A stretch of 64,000 nt of DNA from Amaranthus tricolor (GCF_026212465.1 NC_080052.1:32101326-32165325), one strand, 5' to 3'. Counted from the stretch's first letter, positions 11,742-24,568 are shown. Notes: generated by a model not told the origin, from the sequence alone. Translations and numbers: made by a program.

Positions 11742-12720
11742 GGATGTATGATTGCATATTGCCTCTCTTTGCTATTAATATTATGTCATTAAATTTTGTA
11801 GTTCCGAAGGTGAAGGCATTTAGTTTTTTTGAGTTCTGACTTGAGTGAATTATTCAGATCTGCAATGAACACATTCGAGTATCTAGGATTCATATCAAAT
11901 CATTACTCTGGTATACGAATTTGCTGCTTAAAATTTTCCTTTCTGTATTTTTTTTTGCTCAACTTATCACTCTAGGTTTTTAAGCCTCCACATACACGCA
12001 ACTCCTTCGGCTCCTTTACATTTTCACTTCTGGCTTCACTTGGTTTGTGGACCAAAGTCATCTTCGGAACCTGAAACAATCTTGTTCATCATTATAAATT
12101 TGCAGGGCTTGTAAAAAGGGCTTGATATCAGTTATCTAGGTTGTAATGGTGGGTAAATGAATTAGTGACTCAAGTTCTACCCAAGGCTCTTATGAACATA
12201 TATGGTTCGACTTCATTGTTCCTACTCGTATAGATCCTTGGTTTGTAATTTCTAGGCCCATTTGCGGATGCAGCCAAAATTTCCTACTTCGGTTGGTGTT
12301 TAAGGCTAACACTATATTGATGTGGGACACTTAGGTCTGGCAAAAGTATATAACAAAAAAATCTTTGAAAAACAGAATGTAAAGGCCTAAATTTTCTACT
12401 CGTAGGACATGTAGGTTTGGCAAAAGTTGACTCGAGTTGCTAAATCAACTTGAATTTAATATTAAATGAGTTAGTGTTGAGATTTTTGACTCAATTTATT
12501 AAATAGATTAATTTGATATAATCTGTTTATTATATGAGTTAAAGTTAGATTAAAATTTTAAAATTAAAACAAACATGTATAATTTATTTAATCAAACAAA
12601 TTAATTAATAAATTTTTACGTGAACTAAATTTATTCCTTCCTTCGCAAAATCAGAGGGTTTTCAACTCTCGACTCTCGAGTCATGAACAATAATAAACAT
12701 AGGTGACAAGAGAATGAGAG
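11742..12720. other. CHLI 3' end and promoter region of the Nudix gene
   Basis: The first 100-250 bp are the probable CHLI 3' UTR. The rest is AT-rich. A short direct repeat (GGACACTTAGGTCTGGCAAAAG at 12325 and GGACATGTAGGTTTGGCAAAAG at 12405) is the only structure I noticed. No gene. Confidence 0.5.
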
Positions 12721-15700
12721 ATGAGACTTTTTTTTAAGTCACGGATTCCCATTACTCCTTGCCAAACGCCTCTGAAATCTTCATTATCATCTCCGCGTTT
12801 TTTTATTGTGATGAATTCTCCGAAGCCAACCTCTTTTAGACTTGATGCCTTAGCTGAGCAACTCCGGCTCTATAAACCTCCAATTCGAGTCGACGATGAG
12901 ATCGAAGAAGAGAGTGGAAAGATTGTTGCTCAAGTGGGTTTTGCTGAATCTTCCAACGGAATTGCTAAACCTTTTGAACCCATGACTAAGAGAGCAGCTG
13001 TTCTTGTCTGTCTCTTCGAAGGGGATGATGGGCATCTTCGAGTTATTCTTACTAAACGTTCTTCTGGGCTTTCTACTCACTCGGGTCGGTCCTTATGATT
13101 TCTCTCAGTCTGCTGAATTTATTGTTAATACTATTAATCTTACTAGTTACTAGAAAAATGTATCAAAGTTGTTGGTTGTATTTCTATGGGGACTAAATTT
13201 TGCTAATGAGTTTCAGGAGAAGTAGCATTGCCTGGTGGAAAAGCTGAAGAGGGTGACAAGGACGATAAGGCCACCGCAACGAGGGAGGCTAGAGAGGAAA
13301 TTGGATTAGATTCTTCACTAGTGAATGTTGTCACCACTCTCGAGCCTTTTTTGTCTAAGGTATGAATGCTCTAATTACATTGTGTAATTGATAGCAAGTA
13401 ATAATTTTGAATTATCCTCTAATGAAATGTTAATGTCATAATTAGGGTGACTTAGTTCACCCAAGTAGTAGCTCAGCATTAGCTAAAGCATGGTTAGAAC
13501 TTAAATGGTGAATGAGAAGAGCCCAAGGGTAGTACTTGGAATTGATCATCGGTGGAAGGGTCTCCATGACTTTGAATAGTAAACCCACGGGTGCCAAAAC
13601 AATTATGGACGATTGAATGAAATACTCTAAGGCAGGGTTGGATCCAAAAATTTTAAACTCCCTGAGGCACCAATATATGAAAGAAATTTTACGGAAATTT
13701 TGGCCGATTTTCGTTTGTAAAATGCACAACTAATTTTTTTTCATTCCGCCAAAATAACATGTACAAGCACAATAATTCCAAGGTAAGACAAAAGAAATAT
13801 AAAGTAGTCAATATACTAATGATTTAGTGAATTTGTTAACCCAAATATACACCCCATACATTTGGTCATCAATACTTGCTTTTTACAAAATTCATAAAGA
13901 ATTACACCAATTTGAATTCAGGACACGATGTTAATCGCGTGTGAATTGGGCTTTCCATTTGATTTTCGGTTGACATAATTCGCTTGCAATTGATGCTCGT
14001 TCAATTGAATCCCTACTCCCGGCTCTAGTGGAAAAATCATCAAATTGAACTTAATGTTCACATAATCAAGAGTTATGATCCTATTAGTAATAGGTCCTTG
14101 CTTTAGGCTGTGCCTAAGAGAAATATGGTGAGACTTACCATTATACACTTGACTATAAACTCTTCTCAAAGTCGTTGTACAATTTGTATGTGTTTCCACC
14201 GGTGATATAGGCTTTGCCGCTTTGGTAACAAAGATATCTCAAAATGATTCCTTAACCATTTGACTTCATTCGCCGCCGAAGTTAATGCTATAAATTCTGT
14301 AGACATATTGGAGTCGGCTATACATGTTTGTTTCTTAGAATACCATGATATGACACTTCCCCCATAAAACGAACACCCAACCACTTGTAGAAGGATTATC
14401 ATCTTCATTAGTGATTTAACTAGCATCGTAATAGCCTTCCAAAATTGGAGGTTCACCACTATAAGTTATAACATAATCCATGGTACCTTTCAAGTATCTT
14501 AATACTCTCCTAATTGCCATCCAATGATGAGGACCTGGGTTGCTTGTAAACCGACTTAATTTAGCAATCGCAAATACTTTGTCTGGTCTAGTACACGTCA
14601 TAGCATACATCAAAGATCCAATAACCTTTGAATATACCAATTGAGAAATTGGTGCTCTGGTATGCTTGTAAAGTTTTATATTTGGTTCCATAGGAGTAGA
14701 GATTGGAGTCTTGTCAAACATATTAAAACGTTTAAGCACTTTCTCAATATAATGAGATTGGCTTAACATAATCCGACTACCATCTCTTATAATCTTAATA
14801 CCTAAGATCATATCGGCCTCCCCCATATCCTTCTTTTGAAAAGACTAGGATAAAAAACCATGTCTCATGAACATGTACTGAATTAGTACCAAAAATGAGC
14901 ATGTCATCTCCATATAGGCAAATGATAACACCATTCCTGAAGTTATCAATTTTGCTATATACGCACTTGTCGGCTTGATTCAATTTGAATTCAAAGGACA
15001 ATATCGTTGCGTCGAACTTTTGATGACATTGCTTCGGTGCTTGTTTAAGTCTATATAATAACTAACAAGTCTACACACTTTGTTCTCTTGTCTTTCCATG
15101 ACAAACCCTTCGGGTTGCTTCATGTATACTTCTTCATTTAGTTTCTCATAAAAAAAAAAAGCAATTTTCACATCTATTTGATAGATTTTTAGATGATAGA
15201 GCACTACCTACAATCTAATGGTGGTTGTCCTTGCAATTGGTGCATATGTATCGAAATGATCGATACCGTGCTTTTGTCTAAAGCCTTGCGCTACTAACGA
15301 GCCTTTAATTTTATCAATATTACCATTTATTTTCATTTTCTTACAAAAATCCACTTGCAACCGATTGGTTTACAAGATATAAGAAGATCGACCAATACCC
15401 AAGTATTATTTCCCATGATGGAATCCATCTCATTATTTATCGCTTTTTTCAAAAACCGCTATTTTGTGATGCTATTGCATCAACATAAGTCAATGGGTCA
15501 CCTTTCTCGTTAAACAAATATGGAACAATAGAATGAACTTCATTTGTAGGAACTTTGACCAAATATACATGGAAATCGAGTCTAAAGTTTTTAGCTTTCA
15601 GTTGTCTTTTACTCCGTTTGGGAGTGAAGTCAACAATATCTTGTTCATCTATTTGTTGACCAACATCAACATCAAGTGGAGTTTCTTGTTGATTATAATC

Positions 15701-18700
15701 AACTTCTTGATTAAACTAATTTGTAGATTTCTTTGTCTATCTATTGATGAAAATCTATTTTCATCAAAAATTATATCTCTAGAATCTATTATCGAATGAA
15801 TTGATATGTAGTCCTATTGTTTCCTTGCAATCTTACGATAGCTCTACAACACAAAATTTTATAATAACTTAAATTGGGTTTTCTTTTGTAGCAAAGTTCA
15901 TAAGGTGTTTCCTTATTGGTTCTTAATGGAACCCGAACCCGGTTAAGAATGTGACATGCCGTCAACATTACTTCACCACAAAATCCTTCACTCAAGCTTG
16001 AGTAGGATAATATAGAATTAAGTCATTAATCATCTTCTGAAGAGTACGGTTTTTCCTTTCCGCCACACCATTTGATTGTAGTGCGTAACCGGCGATGGTT
16101 TCATGTATAATGTCCATTGATTGGAAATAAGAGGGATCGTATTATTCTCCTCCTTTATCCGTCCTTAAGTTCTTAAGTATACTACCAACTTGCAATTCTA
16201 CTTCATTCTTGTAAGCTTTAAAGAAATTTAGTGCTTCATCTTTTGTATGTAGAAGATATATATATAAAAACTTAGAATAATCATCAATAAAAGTAATTAC
16301 ATATCTTTTATTTCCTAAAGATGGTGTACTATGAAAATCACAAAGATCACTATGTACTAAATCTAAAATTTTAGATTTTCTTTCAACACTTTTAAAGGAT
16401 GTTCTTGTGATCTTATTCAACATACAAGTGTTATAATTATGAGATTGTTGAAAACATATAGGAATCAAATCATTCTTAGGCATAAAAGAAACTTTATTGA
16501 AACTAACATGTCCGAATTTAAGATGCCATAAGTAATGTAAATCATAAGATATATTGTTAATAACGATATTACACACATAGTTCTTAGTATTATGCACCAA
16601 AGATTATTTAAAGAGATTACAACTTAAGTAAGCACGTCCAGGAAACAAATTACATTTAAAAATTATACATCTATTGGATTCAAACACAAATTTGTAGCTT
16701 AATCAATTCAACAACAGACCCGAGACAAGATTCCTAGTAATGTCGGGAACAAAGTAAACATCCCTTAAGACTAATAAATCATCTGACGTAAACAAGAGTT
16801 CAACTTGCCCTTTTCCATGGATCTTGATAGATGAATCGTTTTGCATGTAGAGATACTCCCCATCAACCATCTTGTGAAAGGTCTTGAATATTTGCTTGTT
16901 TTTACTCATTTCTCGTTGCTTCGGAATTGATCCATCAAGACAAGAGATCATCCTACACAACATTCAAGTTAGAATATATTGAAGATGATGTGCAAATTTT
17001 AATTAACCACAACTGCGCGGTGTATGAGTAGCAATACGTGTCGAACTCAGGGAAGCGAGTTAATAGATTCGTTCAGTTTATGATCACAGGATACGAACAC
17101 ACAAAATAGCTGGGTTGAAGATCTAACACTACTATGAGCAATAATATAAAGTAATGCAACTAAAGCTAATGAATAAAGCAAAGACAGTCATTGATATGAA
17201 GATAATGATAATAAAACAAATCTAGGATGTCGGGAATCACCTAATTCTGACATGAAAGTAAATTACTTTCATAATTGTATGAAATTGGATCTTTGGTATG
17301 ATTAAACGTGATCTAATTAATCTCAAGCTTCCGCTCTATTGATCAATATCGGTTTAAGACTTTACTAGTATTAATCCTCAAACTTCCATTTTATTGGTTA
17401 AACTAATAGGAATTTAACTTAAATATACGTCAATCCTAAATTAATCCTAATCTCAAACTTTCATTTTATTGAAAAGGTTAATAAAGATATTTAAACTAAG
17501 GTTCATTAAGCATAGGTTTTATCATAGACCCAAATTTCACATAATTAATCAATCAAAAATCATTCCATGCTTCAAGTTAGGGTCAATCCCTTAATCCTAG
17601 AAGAGAAATCTCACTAGACATAATTATGAATATGAAATTAACAATGAATGAAAACCTGATTAAGATGCTAAACATGATAATAATGAACAATCAAAGATAA
17701 AAAGATAAATAATTAAAGAGTAAATCAAGAATACTTACTAATGGAAAAATGCTTAAAATATAAATTGTAATGAAGAAAACATAACAATGGAGTTTTTACA
17801 TTTAAGGAAACCCTAAAAACAAAGAAAGTAATTCTGAAAATTAAAAGCTAAGAAGATGATTAGAGGAGAGATTAAAAAAACTAAAAAGTAACTACCACAC
17901 TTTTATACTAAGGGGTAATTTTGAGTTAAAAACCCCTAAAAGTAATTGAAATATAATAAAACATTAAAATGATGTGCAAACTGCCAGGGCGAACTTCCAG
18001 GGACTCGGCGGCGAGTCGTAGCTTTCAGGCGACGATTCGTCGCGTTGCTACTGATTGGCGAACTTTAAACAACCGCCATTTCCTGCTCGGTTGTTGGAAT
18101 TGGACATATAATATACCGTTGGAAAGCTCTTGAAGTTTACTTTTCAATGCCATAAACCTTGCATTAATACGATCTTTCTATCAAAAGTTATGACCAAAAG
18201 AGTGAGCATGTATCAAATTTCACCTCAAAACTTTTTCTATTTTAAACATTTTTCTGCTCTTTTGCCCATCTTCATTGTAAAACATATTTAATCGAGCAAT
18301 AACCTCCTTAGTAAATTCCGTCATCGTTAAAACCATAAAAATTATGCTTAAAACAATCAAAACCGCTTGAAATTGGCATCAATAACCAAAATGGGTAAAG
18401 TAGCATAAATCTTCAAAAAAAACACAAAATTACTAACAATAATCATCATTAAGGAGTATAAAATGATATAAATAATTACACTTATCAGAAGATTAATCCA
18501 GAAAGGAATTTTTATTCAAACCTTTAAGATCACCTTTAGTAGGAGGGTTCTTGCTAGAAGCAACATAACCCTTTGCTATCTTTTGTTTGCTTTTGTACAC
18601 ATAGCAATTCTTCTTGCGATGCCCGAGTTTTCCACATTCCTAACATCCATTGTTAATGGTCTTTTTGGTATAGTTGGATTTCCCTTTGAAAGAAGTATGT

Positions 18701-21700
18701 TTCTTTCTCTTATTTCTGCCAGTTGATGCTTTCCCTTCATCCTCAACCATATTAACAATTGACACATTAGGATTTTCATCCTTTTGGCTTTCATGTGCCC
18801 TTATACTAGCTTCAACCATAAGGGGTTAAGCAAGACTGGATAGAGAAATCTCTTCCTTATGTTTGAGGGCATATCTCACATCCCTCCATGAAGATGGTAG
18901 CTTGTCTATTATGCTTAACACAATGCAAATCTCATTTATTTTAATGTCATGTATTTTCATGTTAGAGTACATCCTTGCAATTCATAATATTGATCAATTA
19001 TGGAGCGATTATCCACCATTTTATATGTATTGAAATTACTTACGAGAAATTCTTAGAACTTGCATCCTCGATCATATACTTATCCTCTAGAAAATTTCGC
19101 AAAAGGTTAGCGGACTCATGAAATTGATACACATCAAATAAAGAGTCTTTCATACCGTTGAGTAATGTCCTCGGCTTATGAAGACATCATTTTCCCACTT
19201 GTTCCTCCTCCTTGATTCTTCCAGAGTTTCGTCCTCCTTCTACGATTTTGGCATACTAATCACATATGCAACGTTAAGAGAAGCTAAGAGTATGAGTATC
19301 TTTTGCCACCTCTGAAATTCTACACCCATGAACTTGTCTAACTTGACGAAGTTAGATGTGAGATCCTTAACACTTGCCATTGTTAGTAAAGAGCAATCAC
19401 AATAGATTATTAGTTATATAATGATATACAATACAAATTACATTAAGAAATTTGTATTCTTCTTTATAAATGGCAACGAATCTCCTTGTTTGTTTGATCA
19501 CCAACTTGAAGTTCACCTTGAAGATATGTTTGCAACAATATGTGTCACGTAGAAACGTAATACTTTGTTTTGGGCATATGAAAACTTTCCTATTGTGATA
19601 TTTATCCCATAAAAGTACTCAGGATTTGTAATTAAAATTGACAATGAGAAACTAACAACTTTAATCTCCTAGTACAAAGAGACTTGAATGAAATGAATAT
19701 GTATTGCGTAGATTATAAAATCATAAAAACACACAGAGTTTATATCTCTTTGAATATTTCATGCAAAGAAAATAAAACAAGAATGGAGTATTCTTAAGAG
19801 AGAGGAGGAAATCAAAAATGCAATCTCTTGTGTATCTAACTCTACATGCACTCCCTCTATTTGTAATAGAGCATGCATAGTTTCATACCACTCATATGAT
19901 TGTATAAATGATACATGATTAGTTTTTCAATCATATAGTGAGTTTTTGAATCATATACAATAATAACGTAACCATATAAACCGTCAAAACTGAAAGAAAA
20001 AGTCCATTCGAGAAATAGTAGAAAGCGACTCGTCGCTCGTATTCTGACCTTGAATAATAATTTCCAGATAAAAACGACGACTCTAAATTGTGATACTTAT
20101 ATGTCCCACTAATATATAGTACATGGTAAATTTCCTAGGACCTTTATATACTCTAAATGTTCAACAAGCCATTTGGGCTAGAGGTGTAGATATAGCACTG
20201 ACCCTTACACCTTGGAGAAATATTCCACTTAAAATTGAGGGGGTGTTTGAGATTTGAACTCGTTACCTTTATGTCATATTGACTCTGACAGATTGTAAAC
20301 CCATGAATACATCCCATAATGATGAACCATAGGCTTCAAATACATGAAGATGGGGAAATGGTAAACAAAAATCAATATCAAAGGTTAGTAGGGAAATTAG
20401 TGTATCTCTTTCATACTAGATCAGATATTGCATATGTAATAGGAATTGTGAGTAGATATATGCACAGAAAGAACACTGCGATGTTTATAGGTTTTTGAGA
20501 AATTTTAAAAAACACCAGGAAGAGGAGTTATGTTTAAGAAAAATGGTCATCTAAATCTTCATGCCTTTACAAATTGTGGAGGTGATTGAGACAATAAAAA
20601 ATCTACTTCAGGTTATAGTAGGAAGAAATTTGGTAACTTTGAGGAGCAAAAAAAAAAAGGTAGTTGTGTCAAGTGTAGAAGCATTATTCAGAGAAATTGC
20701 AAAAGGCATTGTTGAAGTTTTATGGCTCAGAAAATTGATGTCAAAACTTGGATTCATGCCCCTCAAAAGTTGTAAACTATCGTGTGACAATAAGGCAACA
20801 ATTAGTATTTTTGAGAATTCAGTGTAACGTGATCGAACTAAACATGTGGAGATCGATAGACACGTCATAAAAATAATTTGGATGCAAAGATAATAAGTCT
20901 TCCATTTGTGCACTCAATGAATAAACTAGTTGATTTCTTAACAAAAGTCGTATCATCAAAGATGTTTGAAGAAGTTTTGTTCAAGTTGGGTATTGAAGAT
21001 CTCACAAATTAACTTGAGAGGGAGTGTTAGGAAGTTAGTTATGATATAACTATTATTTAGGAGAGTTAGAAAGTATTCAAGAGCTGTTAGAGATTCCTAA
21101 ATTAAGGGAAGTTAATTAGGGTAAAATTTTATATAAAAACACAAGTAAACCCCTTTCTAATGTTATGAAAGTTTGATAAAGATATAACCAAAACGTTGTT
21201 TAAAACATTCTGCATTGTACATTTATATTTTTTGGACACTTGTTCCTCACCTATACATACTAACACTCATATTTAGTGAGCTAATGTCTCACTAATCTCT
21301 TATTTGTGATGTACACTCACATCCTCACTTTGTTGTGTGCAAACACTGCCTTACAAGAATTCAACCTTGTATTTATAAGCTTGTTATGCTCCTAGATTTT
21401 TTTAGTTCCCTCTCTCAAATCATCTAGATAATGCTTCATTTGTTTTCAAGTTAGATTTTTCACATTATTTTAACAATAATATTTTGCCAACTCTAATCTT
21501 TTGAGCTTAAGGCTCTGACAATTGTTGTTGTTGCGTTGTATATCATAGAGATGCAAATCTCCTCTGTTCAAATGCTGAATGTATGTACCGGATGATTACC
21601 TTCAGCTGTGTCCTGGGCAGATTTTTGCATCAAGGATATGGCCATACCAAAATATTACAGTTGCATGTTGGCTGTACCTGGACTTTTTTCATTTTATTTT

Positions 21701-22325
21701 ATTTCTAGCCTTGATTTACTTTTTTCCTATAAATATCAATCTTTTGAGCTCTGAAGAAATACAAATTATACTATTGCTGTCCCTGAAAACAGCAACTATA
21801 CAAGAAGCTTCAAGTATAAATATATAGATGCAATATGATAAAGTATTGAATCTATTTAAAGGTTAAATGCTGATATCATATTTATGTTTATTTGTGCAGC
21901 ATCTCTTAAGGGTGGTACCGGTTATTGGAATACTATCTGATAAGGATGCTTTTAAACCTGTTCTAAATGCTGCAGAGGTAGAAACGGTATTTGATGCACC
22001 CTTGCAAATGTTCATCAAGGTTCTGCTCTTTGATCTCACTTTACCTTAATATGATTTGCATATTTTGTATCTTTGACGTAACATTAGAATCTTGATTCAG
22101 GATGAACATCACCGTGAAGAGGAGAGAGAATGGATGGGATACAAGTACTTGATTCACTTTTTTGATTACGAAACAGATGGAAAAAAGTACCTAATATGGG
22201 GTCTAACAGCTGGGATCTTGATTCGAGCTGCATCAGTTGTTTATCAAAGACCACCACCGTTTTTGGAGCAGAATCCCATCTTTAAGGTTCCTAGAATAGC
22301 TGACAAAGACACTGTTATGCATTGA
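12721..22325 (+). CDS. NUDT15: CoA-type Nudix hydrolase (NUDT15/NUDT22-like), four exons
   Basis: Likely coenzyme A diphosphatase, which splits CoA and its derivatives into 4'-phosphopantetheine and 3',5'-ADP in mitochondria. Exons are 12721-13084, 13217-13359, 21900-22019 and 22101-22325; all junctions are GT-AG and in frame, giving 283 residues. The CoA-Nudix signature runs from ILTKRSSGLSTHSGEVALPGG (about 109-129) into the Nudix helix, whose REAREEIGL is at 144-152. The C-terminal half has VVPVIGILSDKDAFKP and the conserved EEREWMG...YLIHFFDYE...KYLIWGLTAGILI block. The first Met is followed by an Arg-rich, Ser-rich stretch without acidic residues, as expected of a mitochondrial presequence; a second Met at residue 31 (12811) could give a shorter cytosolic form. 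Intron 2 is 8540 bp and is mostly retrotransposon sequence, but both splice sites are intact. The assignment to NUDT15 versus its close paralogue NUDT22 is not certain. Confidence 0.92.
13360..13917. other. 5' part of Nudix intron 2
   Basis: Non-coding. A GGTTGGATCCAAAAATTTTA stretch at about 13638 resembles the ends of the hAT-like elements seen elsewhere in the window, but no partner end is visible. I looked here for a left LTR of the Copia element that follows and found none. Confidence 0.4.
13918..19380 (-). mobile_element. Copia retrotransposon, antisense in Nudix intron 2, split by a solo LTR
   Basis: Read on the minus strand from 19380: gag opens with MASVKDLTSNFVKLDKFMG, followed near 18650-18610 by a zinc knuckle of spacing C-x2-C-x4-H-x4-C with an in-frame stop inside it. 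After the inserted LTR come a protease-region piece (16963-16703), the integrase zinc region and core (16600-16142, with LDLVHSDLCDF and FIDDYSKFLYIYL), an integrase tail (15995-15789), reverse transcriptase (15204-14416, with VYMKQPEGFV, MILGIKIIRD and AIAKLSRFTSNP) and RNase H (14459-13918, with NEVKWLRNHF and VYNGKSHHISLRH). Many stops and frameshifts make it inactive. It is a 5' gag to 3' RNase H set, so nearly the whole coding region is present. Confidence 0.9.
16986..18487. mobile_element. Solo LTR nested in the Copia element
   Basis: 1502 bp starting TGATGTGCAAATT and ending ACACTTATCA (terminal TGAT/ATCA inversion), flanked by identical 5-bp GAAGA at 16981-16985 and 18488-18492. Five-base duplications and TG...CA ends are diagnostic of LTR retrotransposon insertion. 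There is no internal coding region, so this is a solo LTR left by LTR-LTR recombination. It interrupts the Copia between gag and protease. A G+C-rich patch around 17985-18060 contains GCGACGATTCGTCGC. Confidence 0.88.
19381..20166 (-). mobile_element. Probable leader and 5' LTR of the antisense Copia element
   Basis: This non-coding stretch lies just upstream of the Copia gag start. Its right edge reads TTCAACA, that is TGTTGAA on the element's strand, followed by a TATATAAAG box; both fit an LTR start. I could not find a tRNA-Met primer-binding site or a matching second LTR on the other side, so the limits are uncertain. Confidence 0.4.
20330..21024 (+). mobile_element. 5'-truncated Copia fragment (RT end and RNase H)
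   Basis: The plus strand reads QRLVGKLVYLFHTRSDIAYV (about 20376-20435), then SRYMHRKNTAM, then RNase H pieces VEALFREIAKGI and KLSCDNKATISIFENSV, and finally an end block with SKMFEEVLFKLGIEDLTN. Stops and frameshifts are frequent. A polypurine tract (TTGAGAGGGAG) at 21014-21024 leads directly into the LTR that follows. It sits in sense orientation in Nudix intron 2. Confidence 0.85.
21025..21265 (+). mobile_element. 3' LTR of the Copia fragment
   Basis: 241 bp starting TGTTAG and ending CTAACA (perfect 6-bp inversion), preceded by a polypurine tract and containing TATATAAAAAC at about 21130. It is the 3' LTR of the fragment upstream; no 5' partner is present. Confidence 0.82.
21266..21899. 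other. 3' part of Nudix intron 2
   Basis: Non-coding, AT-rich, ending in a T-rich tract and TGTGCAG acceptor. No repeat recognised. Confidence 0.5.
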
Positions 22326-23029
22326 ATTTTATAAAGGTTTTATACATTTCTTGCTTCGATGCATAGTAGAACTTTGACGCTGCTTCATTTGAGTGTATAA
22401 TATAAATGTAGATGTGTGTTTAGCAGCTGAAAGCAATATTGAAGTCCTAGTAGTTCTTTTTCAATGTGTATGTATGATGTATGTGTTTTGGGGTTTTCAT
22501 TAATGGATTTGGTCAAAGATTTCTTGATATGGGTTCATACTAACCAAAGAACAACCAAAATAGGAGAAGGAAATAAGCCAGATCACAAAGTGTTTTCTGA
22601 TTAAGAAGTGCAGGAAACACTAAAAGAAATCAGAGAAAAATCGATACCATGTTTAGAATTTAAAAAATAAGTTTGAGCAATCCAAATAAGGACAAGAGAT
22701 AATCCAATTATAAGCCCAAAGGAAGTTCACTACTAAAACTAATTGGTAATATTAATAGTTACTCCTTAAGTTTATAAAGTGGTGTACACTCTTCTTTTTT
22801 TTCGATAGGAGACAATTCATATATGAGTAAGTAAGTAACAAATGAGCACTTTAACAATAAAAAGCATAGTATTAATTTTCGGGATAGAAATACATTGATG
22901 TATATTTTTTCGCTATAAAAATTTCAAAATATAATTTACGTCACGGATTAATTGAACATTTCTTCTCTTTAATATTTGTCCATCATTTTTAAATGATTCG
23001 TAATTCATATCTTTTTGTTGAGATATAAT
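22326..23029. other. Nudix 3' UTR and intergenic sequence
   Basis: The first 150-200 bp are the probable 3' UTR of the Nudix gene. The rest is AT-rich with no recognised feature. Confidence 0.45.
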
Positions 23030-23461
23030 CATCATCATCATCATACCTAATGTATCTCGATCATAGAAACTACAACCGGAGTTTGGGGATGAATGGAAGA
23101 CATTAAACCATACTCATAAAGTAGGATGTAGCCAAAGAGTATCCTAGCTCGTGAAAGACTTATAAAGGAAAACAAAGCATGATAAGACACGACAAAAAAC
23201 ACGACAATGCAATGCAACATAAAAATTAAGTCTAATAACATGACCAAAAAAATATAAAATCCATCATAAAATCTAGAACAATATTCAAGGCATAGGTGAC
23301 AATGTTGTCTATAGGCGTAAGTCACCATTCAAGGTCTAGGACACAAATACGACGTCTCTAACTAATTTTTCCTCAATCAAGACCGTAGAGAAGTGCATCT
23401 CACTCATGTCATTCTTTATATACTCCTCCCACGTTTTCTTAGGCCTATCGCGACTTCTCTT
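23030..23461 (-). mobile_element. 3' end of a LINE, minus strand
   Basis: On the minus strand a frame from 23461 reads SRDRPKKTWEEYIKNDMSEM, matching the segment after the reverse transcriptase of plant LINEs (the pattern RPkktWee.vk.Dm). Downstream the sequence decays and ends in an (ATG)n run at 23030-23044, the simple-repeat tail usual for these elements. 5'-truncated copies are the rule for LINEs. Confidence 0.6.
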
Positions 23462-23625
23462 TGTTAGGATATATAACATATCCTGAAGCATCAACCATCA
23501 GCTTAAGTTTTTAATTGAGTTGGTTCCAATCCTTGATAAGGAAGAGTAGCCTATCAAACTTATATCTTAATCAACCTCTCTTTGATTATTTAATGTAGGA
23601 TCACACGTGGGTTATTTTTCCAACA
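23462..23625 (-). mobile_element. Short LTR with adjacent polypurine tract
   Basis: 164 bp from TGTTAGGATATATAACATA to CCAACA (TGTTGG...CCTAACA on the minus strand). Immediately next to it, 23626-23636 reads CCCCCCTCACA, a polypurine tract on the minus strand. So this is a 3' LTR in minus orientation with a stub of internal sequence. The small size suggests a TRIM-type or small Copia element. It abuts the LINE end. Confidence 0.65.
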
Positions 23626-23659
23626 CCCCCCTCACATGTGAACCCATTTTTTAATAGAG

Positions 23660-23840
23660 CGGCAGCTGTCATTCTTTTCGAACCTGCACCATTGTTTGTT
23701 TTATGCGCACTATCCAATGCACTTATTCATTTTTTAATATCTCTAATTGTGCATAATTAAAAATTATAAAAAGTTGATATAAATAATCCTTGCATTAAGA
23801 CGAATCAAATAAGATCTGTGTTTTAAGTTATAGATTAATA
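23660..23840. mobile_element. Degraded MITE related to the one at 32594
   Basis: The words TGCGCACTATCCAATGCACTT, ATATCTCTAATTGTGCATAA and AATAATCCTTGCATTAAGACGA follow the same order as in the complete Stowaway-type MITE at 32594-32839. The terminal repeats are lost here. Confidence 0.6.
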
Positions 23841-23867
23841 ATAAAATATCCAGGAGTTGAGGGTAGG

Positions 23868-24290
23868 AGTTGAGGAAGACCCAGAAAACTTAGGATGGGC
23901 AAATAAGAGTTGACTTGTATGAGTTAAATCTCTCTGAGGATCTGACTACGGATAGGGGTAGTTGGAGGTGCCATATTCATATTTTAGACTACTAATGTCC
24001 TCTTAGATTACCTTTTGGTGTTCTTGCCCTCTTGCTTCTCTCGTTTCTTTTATTATTAGTTTTTGTTTTCTTTTATTTTGTAGTGAGTTCTACTTATTTA
24101 TTTTATTTATAAGCATTTAATTTATCTTTACCGTGTATTTACGTCTCTTTATCGTTCTTGAGCTGGGGAACTCCTTTGGCCGCGCTATCCTTTATGGGTA
24201 TGAGTTGCCGCCGTCCTTCTCTCTCCAGACCCTGTTCATAGTTTTTTTATGAGTTACACTGGGTAAGATGATGACAATGATAAGACTTAT
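23868..24290 (+). mobile_element. 3' end of a second LINE, plus strand
   Basis: The plus strand encodes EDLTTDRGSWRCHIHILDY near 23936-23990, the C-terminal block of a plant LINE ORF2. A 3' UTR follows that ends at GATGATGACAATGAT, a simple-repeat tail. 5'-truncated. Assignment rests on this short block and the tail. Confidence 0.55.
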
Positions 24291-24568
24291 TTTTCCCAAC
24301 ACTATTCCAGTTGGAGACCATATAAAGAGGATAACAAGCAACCAACTGCATTAAACAATACATCCACTAGTCTACAGCTCAATGCTCATGAAATGTGTCC
24401 AAAACAATGATGTCTATTTACATTATAAATAGTACATTCTCTTCAGCTTCATTTACAAAAAAAGGAAGACAAACGTAAAAGAAAATAAAACACATGGATT
24501 CAAGGCATTCTTTTCATGGAAGCCATTCGAAGTTGTACATGAACGCTCGACAATCTGCACCTTTAGAC

